Of a DNA stretch of 60,568 bases, positions 8,430 through 17,697 are shown piece by piece. The DNA is from an uncultured Collinsella sp. (lineage in GTDB: Bacteria > Actinomycetota > Coriobacteriia > Coriobacteriales > Coriobacteriaceae), in assembly GCA_900754745.1 (NCBI GenBank), contig CAAEEB010000085.1:1-60568 (forward strand), given 5' to 3'. The notes beneath the pieces were generated by a model, which was not told the DNA's origin, did no database searches, and saw only the letters and a list, made by a program, of their open reading frames with translations. Both the position numbers and the translations under genes were made by a program. Each line of letters opens with the position of its first letter. Position 1 is the first letter of the stretch.

Positions 8430-9284
8430 TTAATTGGCGGGCTGGAAGAAGGCTACGGCTACGGCGCCGGGACCTACGTGGGTGCCGATGGTGGCGCCGA
8501 TAGTGTGGACGGGCAGCTCGCCCTCGGTGTGGCCAGCCCACAGCGCCGCACTGTCATCGATATACTTCTTGAGCACCGCGTCCGAAAGGCCCGTATAGCC
8601 GAGCGCCAGCGGCATGGAAAAGTCGACGCCGCCCGCCTGCTCGACCTTCTGGTTCAACAAGTTTCGACCGTTTTTGGAACCGCGCGCCTTGCCCAACTGC
8701 ACGATGAGGCCGTCCTCGGCGGCCACGACCGGCTTCACGTTGAGCAGCGTACCCACGGCGCCGGCCGCAGCAGACAGACGACCGCCACGCACCAGATACT
8801 CCAACGTCTCGAGCAGGCCGATAACCACCACGCGGTCGCGCACGGCCTCGACCGCTGCCGCGATCTGGGCCGCACTACGGCCCTCGTCCACCAAACGCAG
8901 CGCATACTCGACCAGCACGCGCTCGCCCAAGGTCACGTTATTGCTATCCACGACGAACACGTCGCCGCCCGGCGCCTCGGCAAGTGCCGTACGAGCACTC
9001 TGGTTGGTGCCCGAAAGCTTGGCGCCCACGGTAATAATCACCGCCTCGTCGCCGGCCTCACGCGCCTCGGCAATCGCCTGCGAAAACGCGTACGGGTTGA
9101 CCTGGCCGGTCTTGGGCAGCTCGTCGCGCTCCACGAGCATCTCGTAAAAGCGCTGGTGATCGATGTCGACGCCATCCATGTACACATCGGTGCCAAAGGT
9201 GACGGACAGCGGCAGAACACGCAGAGCGGGATGCTCAGCCGGCGTCATATCGCTCGCGGAATCGGTAATAATACGAATGGACAT
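8430..9284 (-). CDS. DegV family fatty-acid-binding protein
   Basis: The 284-residue protein begins MSIRIITDSASDMTPAEH, the DegV signature, and has the GLLETLEYLVRGGRLS stretch after which the second domain starts. DegV/FakB proteins bind a fatty acid and present it to the FakA kinase in exogenous fatty-acid use. No FakA-like gene is in the window, so this role is family-based. ATG 9284 has AAAGGA upstream. A second DegV gene lies at 49584-50444. A MarR gene follows upstream on the same strand. Confidence 0.9.
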   Translation of the reverse strand: MSIRIITDSASDMTPAEHPALRVLPLSVTFGTDVYMDGVDIDHQRFYEMLVERDELPKTGQVNPYAFSQAIAEAREAGDEAVIITVGAKLSGTNQSARTALAEAPGGDVFVVDSNNVTLGERVLVEYALRLVDEGRSAAQIAAAVEAVRDRVVVIGLLETLEYLVRGGRLSAAAGAVGTLLNVKPVVAAEDGLIVQLGKARGSKNGRNLLNQKVEQAGGVDFSMPLALGYTGLSDAVLKKYIDDSAALWAGHTEGELPVHTIGATIGTHVGPGAVAVAFFQPAN

Positions 9285-9403
9285 AGCGAATCCTTTCTTG
9301 CGCAGGTCCCGCGCGGGGAATTTTGACAGCAATGCCCCGGCACGGTATACGCGCTCAAACGGGACTATGCAGTTATTAATTGGAAGCAGATGCCTTGGCG
9401 GCC

Positions 9404-9853
9404 TTAGATCTCGCGCAAGGTGTTGAGAATCGTACGCAGCGACGCATACATCTGCTCGCGCTGCTCCACACCCATGGCCTTGCCGGTGGTGTCGAGCACT
9501 TCGCGAATGATGCGATCGGCCTCGCTCATGCTCTCACCGCCCAGGGCAGTCAGGCGCACCGGGGCACGGTACTTGACGGCCGCATCACCCGAATCGTCGA
9601 CCTCGACGTAGCCGCCCTCCTCCAGATGTGCCAGTGTGCGCGAAACGGCGGCTCGGGTAACGCCGGCCATGCGGGCGAGGTCGGCGCCAGTCAGGCCGTC
9701 CTTGCTGCGTTCAAGATAGTACAGGCACATGACGTCGGAGCCCTTAAGGCCCAGCCTTGCACCTTCGGACGTCTTGATGCGCTGAATCTCCTTGTAGAGG
9801 CCGCTGATCAGTCCGACAAAGTCCTCAAAACGTGTCTCGTCGTTCCACTGCAT
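9404..9853 (-). CDS. MarR family transcriptional regulator
   Basis: A 149-residue winged-helix regulator. The recognition region reads GADLARMAGVTRAAVSRTLAHLEEGGYVE, followed by an acidic wing and a long C-terminal dimerisation helix. ATG 9853 is preceded by GAAAGGCGG. It sits upstream of degV on the same strand with a ~120-bp gap, so control of degV or of itself is plausible. The ligand cannot be guessed. Confidence 0.88.
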   Translation of the reverse strand: MQWNDETRFEDFVGLISGLYKEIQRIKTSEGARLGLKGSDVMCLYYLERSKDGLTGADLARMAGVTRAAVSRTLAHLEEGGYVEVDDSGDAAVKYRAPVRLTALGGESMSEADRIIREVLDTTGKAMGVEQREQMYASLRTILNTLREI

Positions 9854-9955
9854 GGTGACGACCGCCTTTCGCTTACATGATGCTAACGGGTAAACATCTT
9901 AGCCGCACGTCCGAACCCCCGTACCCAAATATCCCAATTGTTAACCCATCAACAT

Positions 9956-9996
9956 AAAAACCACCACAAAGGGGACAGGCACCTTTGTGGTGGTTT
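9956..9996. repeat. CCACCACAAAGG palindrome, copy 3
   Basis: Same sequence and orientation as copy 1. It lies directly after the 3' end of the B3/B4-domain gene, whose other side carries copy 4. Confidence 0.85.
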
Positions 9997-10022
9997 GGGG
10001 CATCAATAGGTTCTAGACGCCG

Positions 10023-10742
10023 CTACAGCTCGACGCAGGGATTGTCGCGCGTTACAAGCGTCTTAACGACGACCGTCGCTCCCAGATATCGTTCCAGCAG
10101 CTCGGCCAAGCGATCGATGGCGGCCTGGCAATCCCCCATCCGCTCGGGCTCCACGCACTCAATCGCCAGGAACGCATCGGCCGAATCGTCGGACAGAGCC
10201 GTTCGAACGCCGTCGCGCCAGTTCCAGCAACGGCACACGGCGCCCGCATCATCGATGTAGGCGAGCTCGCCAGGCAGCGTCGGATCGTCTGCCTCCTCGC
10301 CAAGTGGCAAGAACGCGTCGCCGCCGTCGGTCACCGCCAGGCGCAGATTGCCCTCAATAGCATGCAAATCCTCACCGCCAACGGGCAACGCATATGTCAA
10401 CGAAATCGTGTTGTAGATGTCCACCGCCGGCGTGATGTGGCCGACCGGCTTGCCTTTGAGCACGCGCTTGAGCAGGTTCTCAACTGAGCAACGCGCGCCC
10501 TTCTTGGTCTTGAACAGACGATACGCCTCGCGCCATGCCTTAACCGGCGCATTCTCGCTGATAGTATCACTCGTCAGGTGACGCTCCGCATCGATGTTGG
10601 CGCGGTCGAGCAGCGCGGCGATCGCATCCACGTCCTCCTGGGGAATCTGAGCCGCGGGCTTCATGCCCTTCACAACCACGACACCGACCGCTGCCCGCGG
10701 AAACAGCTCCCAGAATGAATCCTCGGCAACAAAGCTCTTCAT
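10023..10742 (-). CDS. B3/B4 tRNA-binding domain protein
   Basis: A 239-residue free-standing relative of the B3/B4 editing domain of the phenylalanyl-tRNA synthetase beta chain (COG3382 group). Characteristic pieces are VENLLKRVLKGKPVGHITPAVDIYN in the middle and GELAYIDDAGAVCRCWNWRDG later. Relatives are thought to bind or hydrolyse mischarged tRNA or other aminoacyl esters; the substrate is unknown. ATG 10742 is favoured over an in-frame ATG five codons earlier because that ATG overlaps the ribosome binding site (AAGGGAGAG). The leader holds a terminator-like hairpin. Confidence 0.85.
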   Translation of the reverse strand: MKSFVAEDSFWELFPRAAVGVVVVKGMKPAAQIPQEDVDAIAALLDRANIDAERHLTSDTISENAPVKAWREAYRLFKTKKGARCSVENLLKRVLKGKPVGHITPAVDIYNTISLTYALPVGGEDLHAIEGNLRLAVTDGGDAFLPLGEEADDPTLPGELAYIDDAGAVCRCWNWRDGVRTALSDDSADAFLAIECVEPERMGDCQAAIDRLAELLERYLGATVVVKTLVTRDNPCVEL

Positions 10743-10782
10743 ACGCTCTCCCTTCATTGTGTGCGCCCGAGCGAGGGCACCT

Positions 10783-10846
10783 AAACAAAAAGCGCCCTCA
10801 CAGCGGCCACCTTCAAAGTCCTACGGTGCCGCCACAAGAGCGCTTA
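10783..10846 (-). terminator. Terminator or attenuator in the leader of the B3/B4 gene
   Basis: On the minus strand a long imperfect hairpin (arms 10791-10811 and 10825-10844, ending GGGCGCT) is followed by TTTTTGTTT. A second GC hairpin (GCCCCC/GGGGGC, 10851-10872) precedes it. It ends about 40 nt before the B3/B4 gene. It is either the end of the pckA transcript or an attenuator for the downstream gene. Confidence 0.65.
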
Positions 10847-10913
10847 CGCTGCCCCCATCCGGAGAAGGGGGCGATATGTCAGGCGTATTGTAACCCGAGT
10901 CATCCGCCCAAGC

Positions 10914-10954
10914 AAAACCGCCACAACGGTGCCTGTCCCCTTTGTGGTGGTTTT
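10914..10954. repeat. CCACCACAAAGG palindrome, copy 4 (diverged)
   Basis: Left arm reads CCGCCACAACGG with two changes; right arm CCTTTGTGGTGG is intact. Orientation is opposite to copy 3. Confidence 0.8.
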
Positions 10955-10969
10955 GGGTCCAAGGCGACG

Positions 10970-12640
10970 CTAGTGGCGGAGTCCCAGCAGGCCGCGGCCG
11001 CGATGACGGGCCTCGGCGGGCACCTGGGCGTGCGGGCCGGCGGCCTTGACGGACTCGGGCAGGTGCGAGTACTTCTTCTCGAAGTTCTCCTCGAACATCA
11101 CGGCCAGGTTGTGCGCTGCCTCGTCGTAGCGCGCGGTGCTCTGCCAGTACTGGCGCGGCACCAGGATGCCGTCGGGCACACCGTGGCACGTAGTGGGAAT
11201 GTCGACATTAAAGATATCGTCGTGCACAAACTCGCTGTCCTCGATGGTACCGTCGAGGGCGCGAGCGACCAGTGAGCGCGTGTAGGCCAGCTCGATGCGA
11301 TGGCCCACGCCGTAGCCGCCGCCAATCCAGCCGGTGTTGACCAGGTAGACGCGGGTGCGGCCGTCGGCGATGCGCTCGCCGAGCATCTTAGCGTAGACCA
11401 TGGGGTCGAGCGGCATAAACGGCTCGCCAAACAGCGAGGAGAACGTGGGCGTGGGCTCGGTGACGCCGACCTCGGTGCCGGGGATCTTGGCGGTGAAGCC
11501 CGTCACAAGGTGGTACATGGCGGCGTCGGCCGTCAGGCGAGAGATGGGCGGCAACACGCCAAAGGCGTCGCAGGTCAGGAACAGCACGACGCTCGGAGTG
11601 GTGCCCATGCCCTTGGTCCACGCGTTGGGGATATGCTCGACGGGGTAGGCCACGCGCGTATTGTGCGTGATCGAGACGTCGTCGTAGTTGGGCTTGCGGT
11701 TCTCATCGAGTACCACGTTTTCACAGATGGCGCCAAAGCGGACGGCGTTAAAAATCTCGGGCTCGTGGAACGCGTCCAGGCCCTCGCACTTGGCGTAGCA
11801 GCCGCCCTCGACGTTAAAGATACCCATATCGGACCAGCCGTGCTCGTCATCACCGATCAGCAGGCGCGTGGGGTTGGCCGAAAGTGTGGTCTTGCCCGTG
11901 CCGGACAGGCCAAAGAACACCGCGGTCTCGTGCGTGACGGGATCCATGCTGGCCGAGCAATGCATGGGCAGTACGTCGTCCTCGACGGGCAGCAGATAAT
12001 TCATGACGCTGAAGATGGACTTTTTGATCTCGCCGGAGTAGCCGGTGCCAGCGACCAGAATCACGCGCTCCTGGAAGTTGATGACCACGGCGGCGCTGGA
12101 GTTGAGGCCCTTGATGGCAGGGTCGCACTGGTAACCGGGCGCGGCAAGGACGCAGAAGTCCGGCTCGCCGGTGCGTGCGATTTCGCGGGCAAGCGGGCGG
12201 GCAAGCATCTGCTTAATAAAGAGCGCCTGGCTGGCACGCTCGCAGGCGACGAGCAGGCGACGCGTGTGGTTGCGGTCGGCGCCGGCCATGCCGCGGGTGA
12301 CGAACACATCACGCTCGTTGAGATAGTCGACGATACCGGCCTTGATGACCTCGTAGCTTTCGACGGACAGCGGGCGGTTGACGGCGCCCCAGGCAATCTT
12401 GTCGTGCACGTCGGGCGTGTCGACGATAAAGCGGTCGTTGGGCGAGCGGCCAGTGCGCTCTCCCGTCTCGATCACCAGTGCGCCGTTGGAGGCCATGCGG
12501 CCTTCGTTGCGGCGGATGGCATGCTCGACGAGCTCGGCTGCCGGCAGGTCAACCAGCAGGCGGGGCTGGTTCTCGGCGGGATCTTCGACCAGCGTAATGC
12601 CAAAGTTGGATAGAACTTCTGCAGGGGTAACACCAGGCAT
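10970..12640 (-). CDS. pckA: Phosphoenolpyruvate carboxykinase, ATP-dependent
   Basis: Interconverts oxaloacetate and phosphoenolpyruvate with ATP/ADP. In an anaerobe this often runs toward oxaloacetate and succinate; that direction is inference. The 556-residue protein has the P-loop GLSGTGKT (244-251), the second metal/nucleotide motif LIGDDEHGWSD (261-271) and GYSGEIKKSIFSVMNYLLP upstream. It is the ATP type, not the GTP type. ATG 12640 has AGGAGGC just upstream. The gene appears monocistronic. Confidence 0.96.
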   Translation of the reverse strand: MPGVTPAEVLSNFGITLVEDPAENQPRLLVDLPAAELVEHAIRRNEGRMASNGALVIETGERTGRSPNDRFIVDTPDVHDKIAWGAVNRPLSVESYEVIKAGIVDYLNERDVFVTRGMAGADRNHTRRLLVACERASQALFIKQMLARPLAREIARTGEPDFCVLAAPGYQCDPAIKGLNSSAAVVINFQERVILVAGTGYSGEIKKSIFSVMNYLLPVEDDVLPMHCSASMDPVTHETAVFFGLSGTGKTTLSANPTRLLIGDDEHGWSDMGIFNVEGGCYAKCEGLDAFHEPEIFNAVRFGAICENVVLDENRKPNYDDVSITHNTRVAYPVEHIPNAWTKGMGTTPSVVLFLTCDAFGVLPPISRLTADAAMYHLVTGFTAKIPGTEVGVTEPTPTFSSLFGEPFMPLDPMVYAKMLGERIADGRTRVYLVNTGWIGGGYGVGHRIELAYTRSLVARALDGTIEDSEFVHDDIFNVDIPTTCHGVPDGILVPRQYWQSTARYDEAAHNLAVMFEENFEKKYSHLPESVKAAGPHAQVPAEARHRGRGLLGLRH

Positions 12641-12780
12641 GGGGCCTCCTTTAAAAGCGCGACACGTGGACGCAGCACGCACTTTACTCACGTAAAGCCC
12701 GTTGTACCCGATATGCAAAAACGTTTTTGCGGCGACGGCGAAGCGCCCGCTCAACGGTCAAAAATCGCACGCAAGCGGCC

Positions 12781-12890
12781 TAGTCATTGGGGACGTTCTT
12801 AAACGACTAGTCGTTGGGGACACCCTTGAACAGGCAACAGCCAAGGAGTGTCCCCAGCTGCCGGCAGAAAAAGAACGTCCCTAAGTGCCG
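12781..12890. repeat. GGGGACGTTCTTAAACGACTAG palindromic repeat, copy 1
   Basis: TTGGGGACGTTCTTAAACGA and a matching ...AAGAACGTCC strip bracket an inner GGGGACAC/GTGTCCCC pair. The same modules recur at 57027-57197 and 60354-60435. It lies between pckA and the permease gene. Confidence 0.75.
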
Positions 12891-12892
12891 CC

Positions 12893-14463
12893 CTACAGCG
12901 ACAGGTCTTGGCCGAACATGGCGATGGCGCTCATGAGGACCAGCATGCCGGCGGCGTAGGGCAGCACTGCGCCCAGGAGCTCGGCGTCCTTGCCGCGCAC
13001 GTGAACGGCGGCAAGACCAATGGCGAGGGTCTGCGGTGAGATCATCTTGCCGGCGGCGACGCCCAAGGCGTTCAGCGCGACCATCCAGTAGTCACTCACG
13101 CCCAACGCCGTAGCCGCCTGGCTCTGGATGGGACCAAACAGCATGCCCGAGGACGTGCCCGAACCGGTCACGAATGCACCGACGGCACCGATCCACGGAG
13201 CCAGAATCGGGTACAGACCACCGGCGACAGCGATGCAAAATGCGCTGATCGAAGAGATCATGCCCGCGTAGCCCATCACCTTGGCGCAACCCAGCACCGA
13301 AAGCATCGTGATAACCGTCGGCATCATCTGCTTGACGGTCGCAGCCAGCACCTCGCCCATCAGGCGCGGCGAAGCACCCTGAATGGCACCGCCGACAAAC
13401 GCCGCCAGGAAAATCCAAACACCCGGCGTGTTGATCCAAGAAAACGTAAGCGTACCGGGGTTCTCGCCGCAATACACCTGCACGTGGCTTGCAAACGGCG
13501 CGAGCGCGGCATGCACGGCGGGCACCAGGTTGGAGGTACCCAGCAGCAGCACAAAGATCAGGATGAAGCACGACCAGGCCGAAAGCGCCGACTTAACGGT
13601 AAGCTGCTCGCCGGACTCGATATTCATATGGAAGCGCGCATCTAGGTGACCGGACTTCTCGGCGCGCATAGCAAGCGCGGCGGTCAGCGCGAGCGACACG
13701 ATGGAGCCCACGACCGCAGCAAGCTCGGGGCCCACAAACATGGCGACGACCAGGGCCGCGCCGGCAAAGGACACACCGGAAAGCAGTGCCACGCCGGCAA
13801 CGCCGTGCAGACGCTCGGCAACGCTTGCAACATTGCCCTGGTCATCGACAACACGACCCGCAACCAGCACGATAAGCAGCGGCATCGCCACAAAGAACGG
13901 TGCGAGCTGCACCAACTGAACGGTCGCCAGATGCAGGGAATCCGACCCACCAGGTCGGCAACGGACACCGTGGGGATGCCAATGGAGCCGTAGGGCGTGG
14001 GCACGCCGTTGGCCAGCAGGCAAATGAGCACGGCAGGCACGGCCTCAAAACCAAGGCCCGCGAGCATGCCGGCGGGAATGGCAACGGCGGTACCAAAGCC
14101 GGCCATGCCCTCCATAAAACCGCCGAAGCACCAGGCCACGAGCAGCGCCAGCAGACGACGATCGCTGCTGATGGAGGTGATCATACCGCCGATCACGTCC
14201 ATGGCACCCGTGCGCACGCACAGGTTATACGTGAACACCGCGGCGATAATTACGAGCACGATGGGCCACAGGGCCATCAAAAAGCCCTCGAGCGAGGCCG
14301 TGGCTATCTGCGCCGCCGGCAATTGCCACCACGCAAAGGCGAGCACGCACGAAAGGGCGAACGAGCCAATGGCGGCCTTCCAAGCCGGCCATTTAAAGCA
14401 CAGCAGCATCACGACGAGCCAGATGATCGGCACAAGAGCCAGCAAAAACGCAGCGACATCCAT
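12893..14463 (-). pseudogene. L-lactate permease family gene, frameshifted
   Basis: Two overlapping frames together make one ~525-residue LldP/GlcA-type transporter. The first (from ATG 14463, site AAGGAG) runs through multiple membrane segments including WCFGGFMEGMAGFGTAVAIP, up to VSVADLVGR. The second resumes with DSLHLATVQLVQLAPFFVAM and ends GQDLSL. The join is at GGTGGGTCGG (about 13941-13950), where one missing G would restore the frame. As read, the protein is cut after about 185 residues. It is either a true pseudogene or a sequencing/assembly error in a G-run. pckA lies downstream. Confidence 0.85.
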
Positions 14464-14642
14464 GGGTAAAAACTCCTTGGTACCGCGCAAGCGGCATCGG
14501 GGGGGTCACAAAACTTCAACAGGATACCGCACGTTTACCGACAAATTACAGCCGCCCGCCGAAATTATTGAACAACCTGTTCAAAAACACGAATGGACAC
14601 CGCCGCGACTATACTAGAGCGCAGTAAGAGAAAGGAACCGCC

Positions 14643-16217
14643 TTGAGCATCTCGCCCCTCGATAGCATCCGCCGCACCATCGCCCGCCGCAGCGGCGTCA
14701 CCAACCCCACCGTATCGAGTGGGGCGAACGGACAGGGCGGACGCATCGAGAATGGCCTGTTCCCCGCATCGCACACCGCCGAGGAGCTTGCACGAATCCA
14801 AGAGCTAAGCCAGCGTAACGCCGGCGGTCCCGACACCAGCCAGGCCACGCGCCGTCGTCGCGAGCGCGATCGCGAGCCCGGCCCCATCCACCGCATGGTC
14901 AATGCCTGGTGGAACCGCCTGCTCGGAGCCGTCTACGGCGGCGGCTTCTCCACGCAAGAAGCCGAGTACGAAGATCACGCCACCCGTCGTGACTATCTTT
15001 GGAATACCCTCGGCACCGCCGTATGGGGCATGGCGTTTCCGCTGCTCACCATTGTGTCGACGCAGCTCGTAGGCGCCGAGGAGGCCGGCAAGTTCTCCAT
15101 CGCCTTTGTCACCGGCACGCTCATCATGATTGCGTGCAACTACGGCGTGCGCAACTTTCAGGTCTCGGACATCGACGAAAAAACCTCCTTCGCCTCCTAC
15201 CAGCTCAACCGCTGGCTCTGCGGAGCGCTCGCGCTGGCATGCGGCCTGGCATACAGCAGCGCCCGCGGCTACGATGCGCAGATGGCCACGATCGGCCTGG
15301 GTGTCTACCTCTATAAGGTGATCGACGGCATCGCCGACGTGTACGAGGGCCGCCTGCAGCAGGCCGACAAGCTCTATTTGGCTGGCATGAGCCAAACGCT
15401 GCGTTCCGCCGGTGTCATCGCGGTCTTTAGCGTGGCACTGTTTCTCACGCGCAGCATGCCCATCGCGGCCATGGCCATGGGTATCGCCGCGATTACCTCG
15501 CTCGTGCTGGTCACCGCCCCGCTCGCCCTGCTCGAAACCGAAAAATCGCGCCGCGTGAGCCTGCGCGAGGTCGGCCACCTGTTTGTCCAGTGCGCCCCGC
15601 TCTTTGGTACGCTGTTCCTGTTCAACCTTATCGAGAGCATGCCCAAGTTCGTGATGGAGGGCACGCTGGCCTATAAGTATCAGCTGTACTTTAATGCCCT
15701 GTTCTTTCCGGCGCAGGCTATTTTGCTGAGCATCGGTTTTATCTATAAACCGCAGCTCCTGCGTCTGTCGAGTATTTGGGCGAATCCACGCAAGCGTCGC
15801 CGCTTCGACCTGATTATTGTTGCCGTTATGGCACTGATCGTGGTCATTACCGGAGCGTGCGCCGCATTTATGGCAGGCCCCGGCATCCCCATCATGAGCT
15901 TTATGTACGGCCTTAACTTTGAGCGCTACCGCACGCTGGCGCTACTGATGGTTGTCGCCGGTGGCATCACCGCGGCAATCGACTTTATCTACGCCATCAT
16001 CACGGTGTTGCGCCACGCCGGCGACGTCACCAAGATCTACCTGATCTGCTTCGCCGTAAGCGTGGTGGTGCCGGTGATCCTGATTAAGCTGCTGGGTCTG
16101 ATGGGCGCTGTGGTGAGCTACCTAGCCATCATGGCCCTGCTGCTGGTGCTGCTGATTATCGAGTACGCCCACATCCGCCAACGCATCGAACGCGGCCGCA
16201 ACCCATACGGCGCCTAA
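14643..16217 (+). CDS. Wzx-like polysaccharide flippase
   Basis: A 524-residue membrane protein of the MOP/polysaccharide-synthase flippase type. About 110 charged, Arg-rich residues at the N-terminus precede roughly 12 membrane segments. It contains DYLWNTLGTAVWGMAFPLL at the first segment, as in lipooligosaccharide and lipopolysaccharide flippases. It should move an undecaprenyl- or lipid-linked glycan across the membrane. TTG 14643 is chosen because AAAGGA lies seven bases before it and no nearer ATG covers the N-terminal region. It has no glycosyltransferase neighbours. Confidence 0.82.
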   Translation: MSISPLDSIRRTIARRSGVTNPTVSSGANGQGGRIENGLFPASHTAEELARIQELSQRNAGGPDTSQATRRRRERDREPGPIHRMVNAWWNRLLGAVYGGGFSTQEAEYEDHATRRDYLWNTLGTAVWGMAFPLLTIVSTQLVGAEEAGKFSIAFVTGTLIMIACNYGVRNFQVSDIDEKTSFASYQLNRWLCGALALACGLAYSSARGYDAQMATIGLGVYLYKVIDGIADVYEGRLQQADKLYLAGMSQTLRSAGVIAVFSVALFLTRSMPIAAMAMGIAAITSLVLVTAPLALLETEKSRRVSLREVGHLFVQCAPLFGTLFLFNLIESMPKFVMEGTLAYKYQLYFNALFFPAQAILLSIGFIYKPQLLRLSSIWANPRKRRRFDLIIVAVMALIVVITGACAAFMAGPGIPIMSFMYGLNFERYRTLALLMVVAGGITAAIDFIYAIITVLRHAGDVTKIYLICFAVSVVVPVILIKLLGLMGAVVSYLAIMALLLVLLIIEYAHIRQRIERGRNPYGA

Positions 16218-16296
16218 TTAGCTGCCCCCGGTACCGGAATTTGCGATGGAATCTCCCCGACTAGGGTCTCGTTGTGACAATATGCACCACACAAAA

Positions 16297-16419
16297 CTAA
16301 GTGAGTAGACTTTTACCGAATCCCCGACCACACCGACAAACTACAAGTCTGTGACCTGCGGTTTTATTGAGGCAAATATGTTGGGTGCTCGGCATTTCCA
16401 AAAAAGTCTACTCACTTAG
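16297..16419. repeat. MITE-like element with perfect 18-bp inverted ends
   Basis: CTAAGTGAGTAGACTTTT (16297-16314) is exactly complementary to AAAAGTCTACTCACTTAG (16402-16419). About 90 nt of unrelated sequence lies between. No open frame is inside. Confidence 0.75.
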
Positions 16420-16435
16420 CCAGCGGGCAGCCAAA

Positions 16436-16515
16436 AGATTATTTAATCCCCGTCCCAGAAAAATCAATTAGCGGACAGAAGGGCAAAAGTAGTCAAAAAA
16501 GCCCCGTCCCAAATT
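16436..16515. repeat. GGGACGGG / CCCGTCCC palindromic element, copy 2
   Basis: It shares AATCCCCGTCCCAGAAAAATCA with the element at 3718-3801 and ends with GCCCCGTCCC. It follows the 3' end of the metallophosphoesterase gene. Confidence 0.7.
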
Positions 16516-16532
16516 AGCTACCCTTTGCGTAA

Positions 16533-17372
16533 TCATTCGCCAGGAAGAATGTTTGCGTAGAACTCGGCCCCGTCGTCCAGGCGCAGGATGCCCACGCGGC
16601 CGAACTCGGAGCCGGTGGCGGCGGCGCAGTCAATGTCGATGCGATCGGGCACGCCGGCGGTGTCCTCGCCGCCCAGGCGTACGATCTGCCCGCGGCCCGA
16701 CTCCTCATCGAGCCCCGCCAGACCGCCCACCTCGCAATAACGCCCGAGCGACACCGTGGGCGTGTGGCCGCTCACGACGACCGGACCCTTGCCCTCGGCA
16801 GAAAGCAGCCCCGTCGGCGCATCCCAATAGCCATGGCGAATCCACAGCAGGTCATCGGACGACTGCACCGCAAGCATCTGCTGAAGTAGCTCGCGATCGG
16901 CATCCACCGCCCCCGCACCATCGGCACAATCAACCCCATGTTCAAGCAAAAACGCCCGCGCCGCCTCGGTCTGGATGCCGGCATGCACCAGCAGGTACGG
17001 ACGCTCGTCAGTCTCGGCCACCGCGTAGAGCGGCAACGTCGCCATCCAACGCACGAGCTCCTCGTACGCCTCAAATTCCATATCGTTGAGCTGCTGACGG
17101 GTAGTCCAACCGCCGTTGATATCCCAGGTCTCGGCATCGAGCGGATCCTGGCCAATGATGGCATCGAGCATGATCTGCTCGTGGTTGCCCTTGAGCACGC
17201 GAGCGTTGGGTAGCGAGCGCACGAGCTTAATAACGCCAACCGGATCGGGCCCGCGATCGATCATGTCCCCCAGCACGTACAGTGTATCGTCAGACGTCAG
17301 CGAAATCTTGGACAGGGCCTCGTCAAGCGCACGCACGTGCCCGTGGGCATCGGATGTCACATAGATCGCCAT
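16533..17372 (-). CDS. Serine/threonine-phosphatase-like metallophosphoesterase
   Basis: A 279-residue calcineurin-type phosphoesterase. It has the full metal-binding set in order: SDAHGH (7-12), GDMIDRGPD (about 35-43), GNHE (about 62), LLVHAG (mid) and SGHT. The pattern fits PrpA/PrpB protein phosphatases or symmetrical Ap4A hydrolases; sequence alone does not decide. ATG 17372 follows GAGAGGCG. It is soluble and stands alone, transcribed divergently from the antiporter gene. Confidence 0.85.
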   Translation of the reverse strand: MAIYVTSDAHGHVRALDEALSKISLTSDDTLYVLGDMIDRGPDPVGVIKLVRSLPNARVLKGNHEQIMLDAIIGQDPLDAETWDINGGWTTRQQLNDMEFEAYEELVRWMATLPLYAVAETDERPYLLVHAGIQTEAARAFLLEHGVDCADGAGAVDADRELLQQMLAVQSSDDLLWIRHGYWDAPTGLLSAEGKGPVVVSGHTPTVSLGRYCEVGGLAGLDEESGRGQIVRLGGEDTAGVPDRIDIDCAAATGSEFGRVGILRLDDGAEFYANILPGE

Positions 17373-17697
17373 GAAACGCCTCTCTTTACATTGCGGCCGA
17401 AGCCCGGAGTCGCAACTAAAACTTCAAGTTGAACTTAAACGTTACCCATTGTACTCCGTTGCAATAAAGCTGGAAAGGGTTGCATACCGTCAACGGTCGC
17501 CAGCGCGCGCCTGCCAACCCGCACCGCTCGCGCCACGCCGCCATGCCCAGCGCCCCAACCAGCACCACCCGTGCCTCCGCCTCGTGTCGAAAATGCGCAC
17601 GTCCGCAATCCGCCCTCATAAACCCACCACCTTTGGGTACAAATAACCGCAGACAACTGACCGTGCCACGCCAACCACCCAGGAGCGGACACTATCC
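17373..17697. other. Divergent promoter region
   Basis: About 325 bp separate the divergent phosphoesterase and antiporter genes. I see no gene and no strong consensus promoter. AGGAG at 17681-17685 is the antiporter ribosome binding site. Confidence 0.5.

Larger units (their letters stand above)
16218..16532. other. Intergenic region with two palindromic elements
   Basis: No gene. It carries an 18-bp inverted-repeat element (16297-16419) and a GGGACGGG-type palindrome (16436-16515) between convergent genes. Confidence 0.65.

Noticed and set aside
7973..10954. Repeated CCACCACAAAGG units as a CRISPR array
   Set aside because: Copies are hundreds to thousands of bases apart, in both orientations, with genes between and no cas genes.
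11300..12613. A 437-codon plus-strand open frame
   Set aside because: Antisense shadow of pckA.
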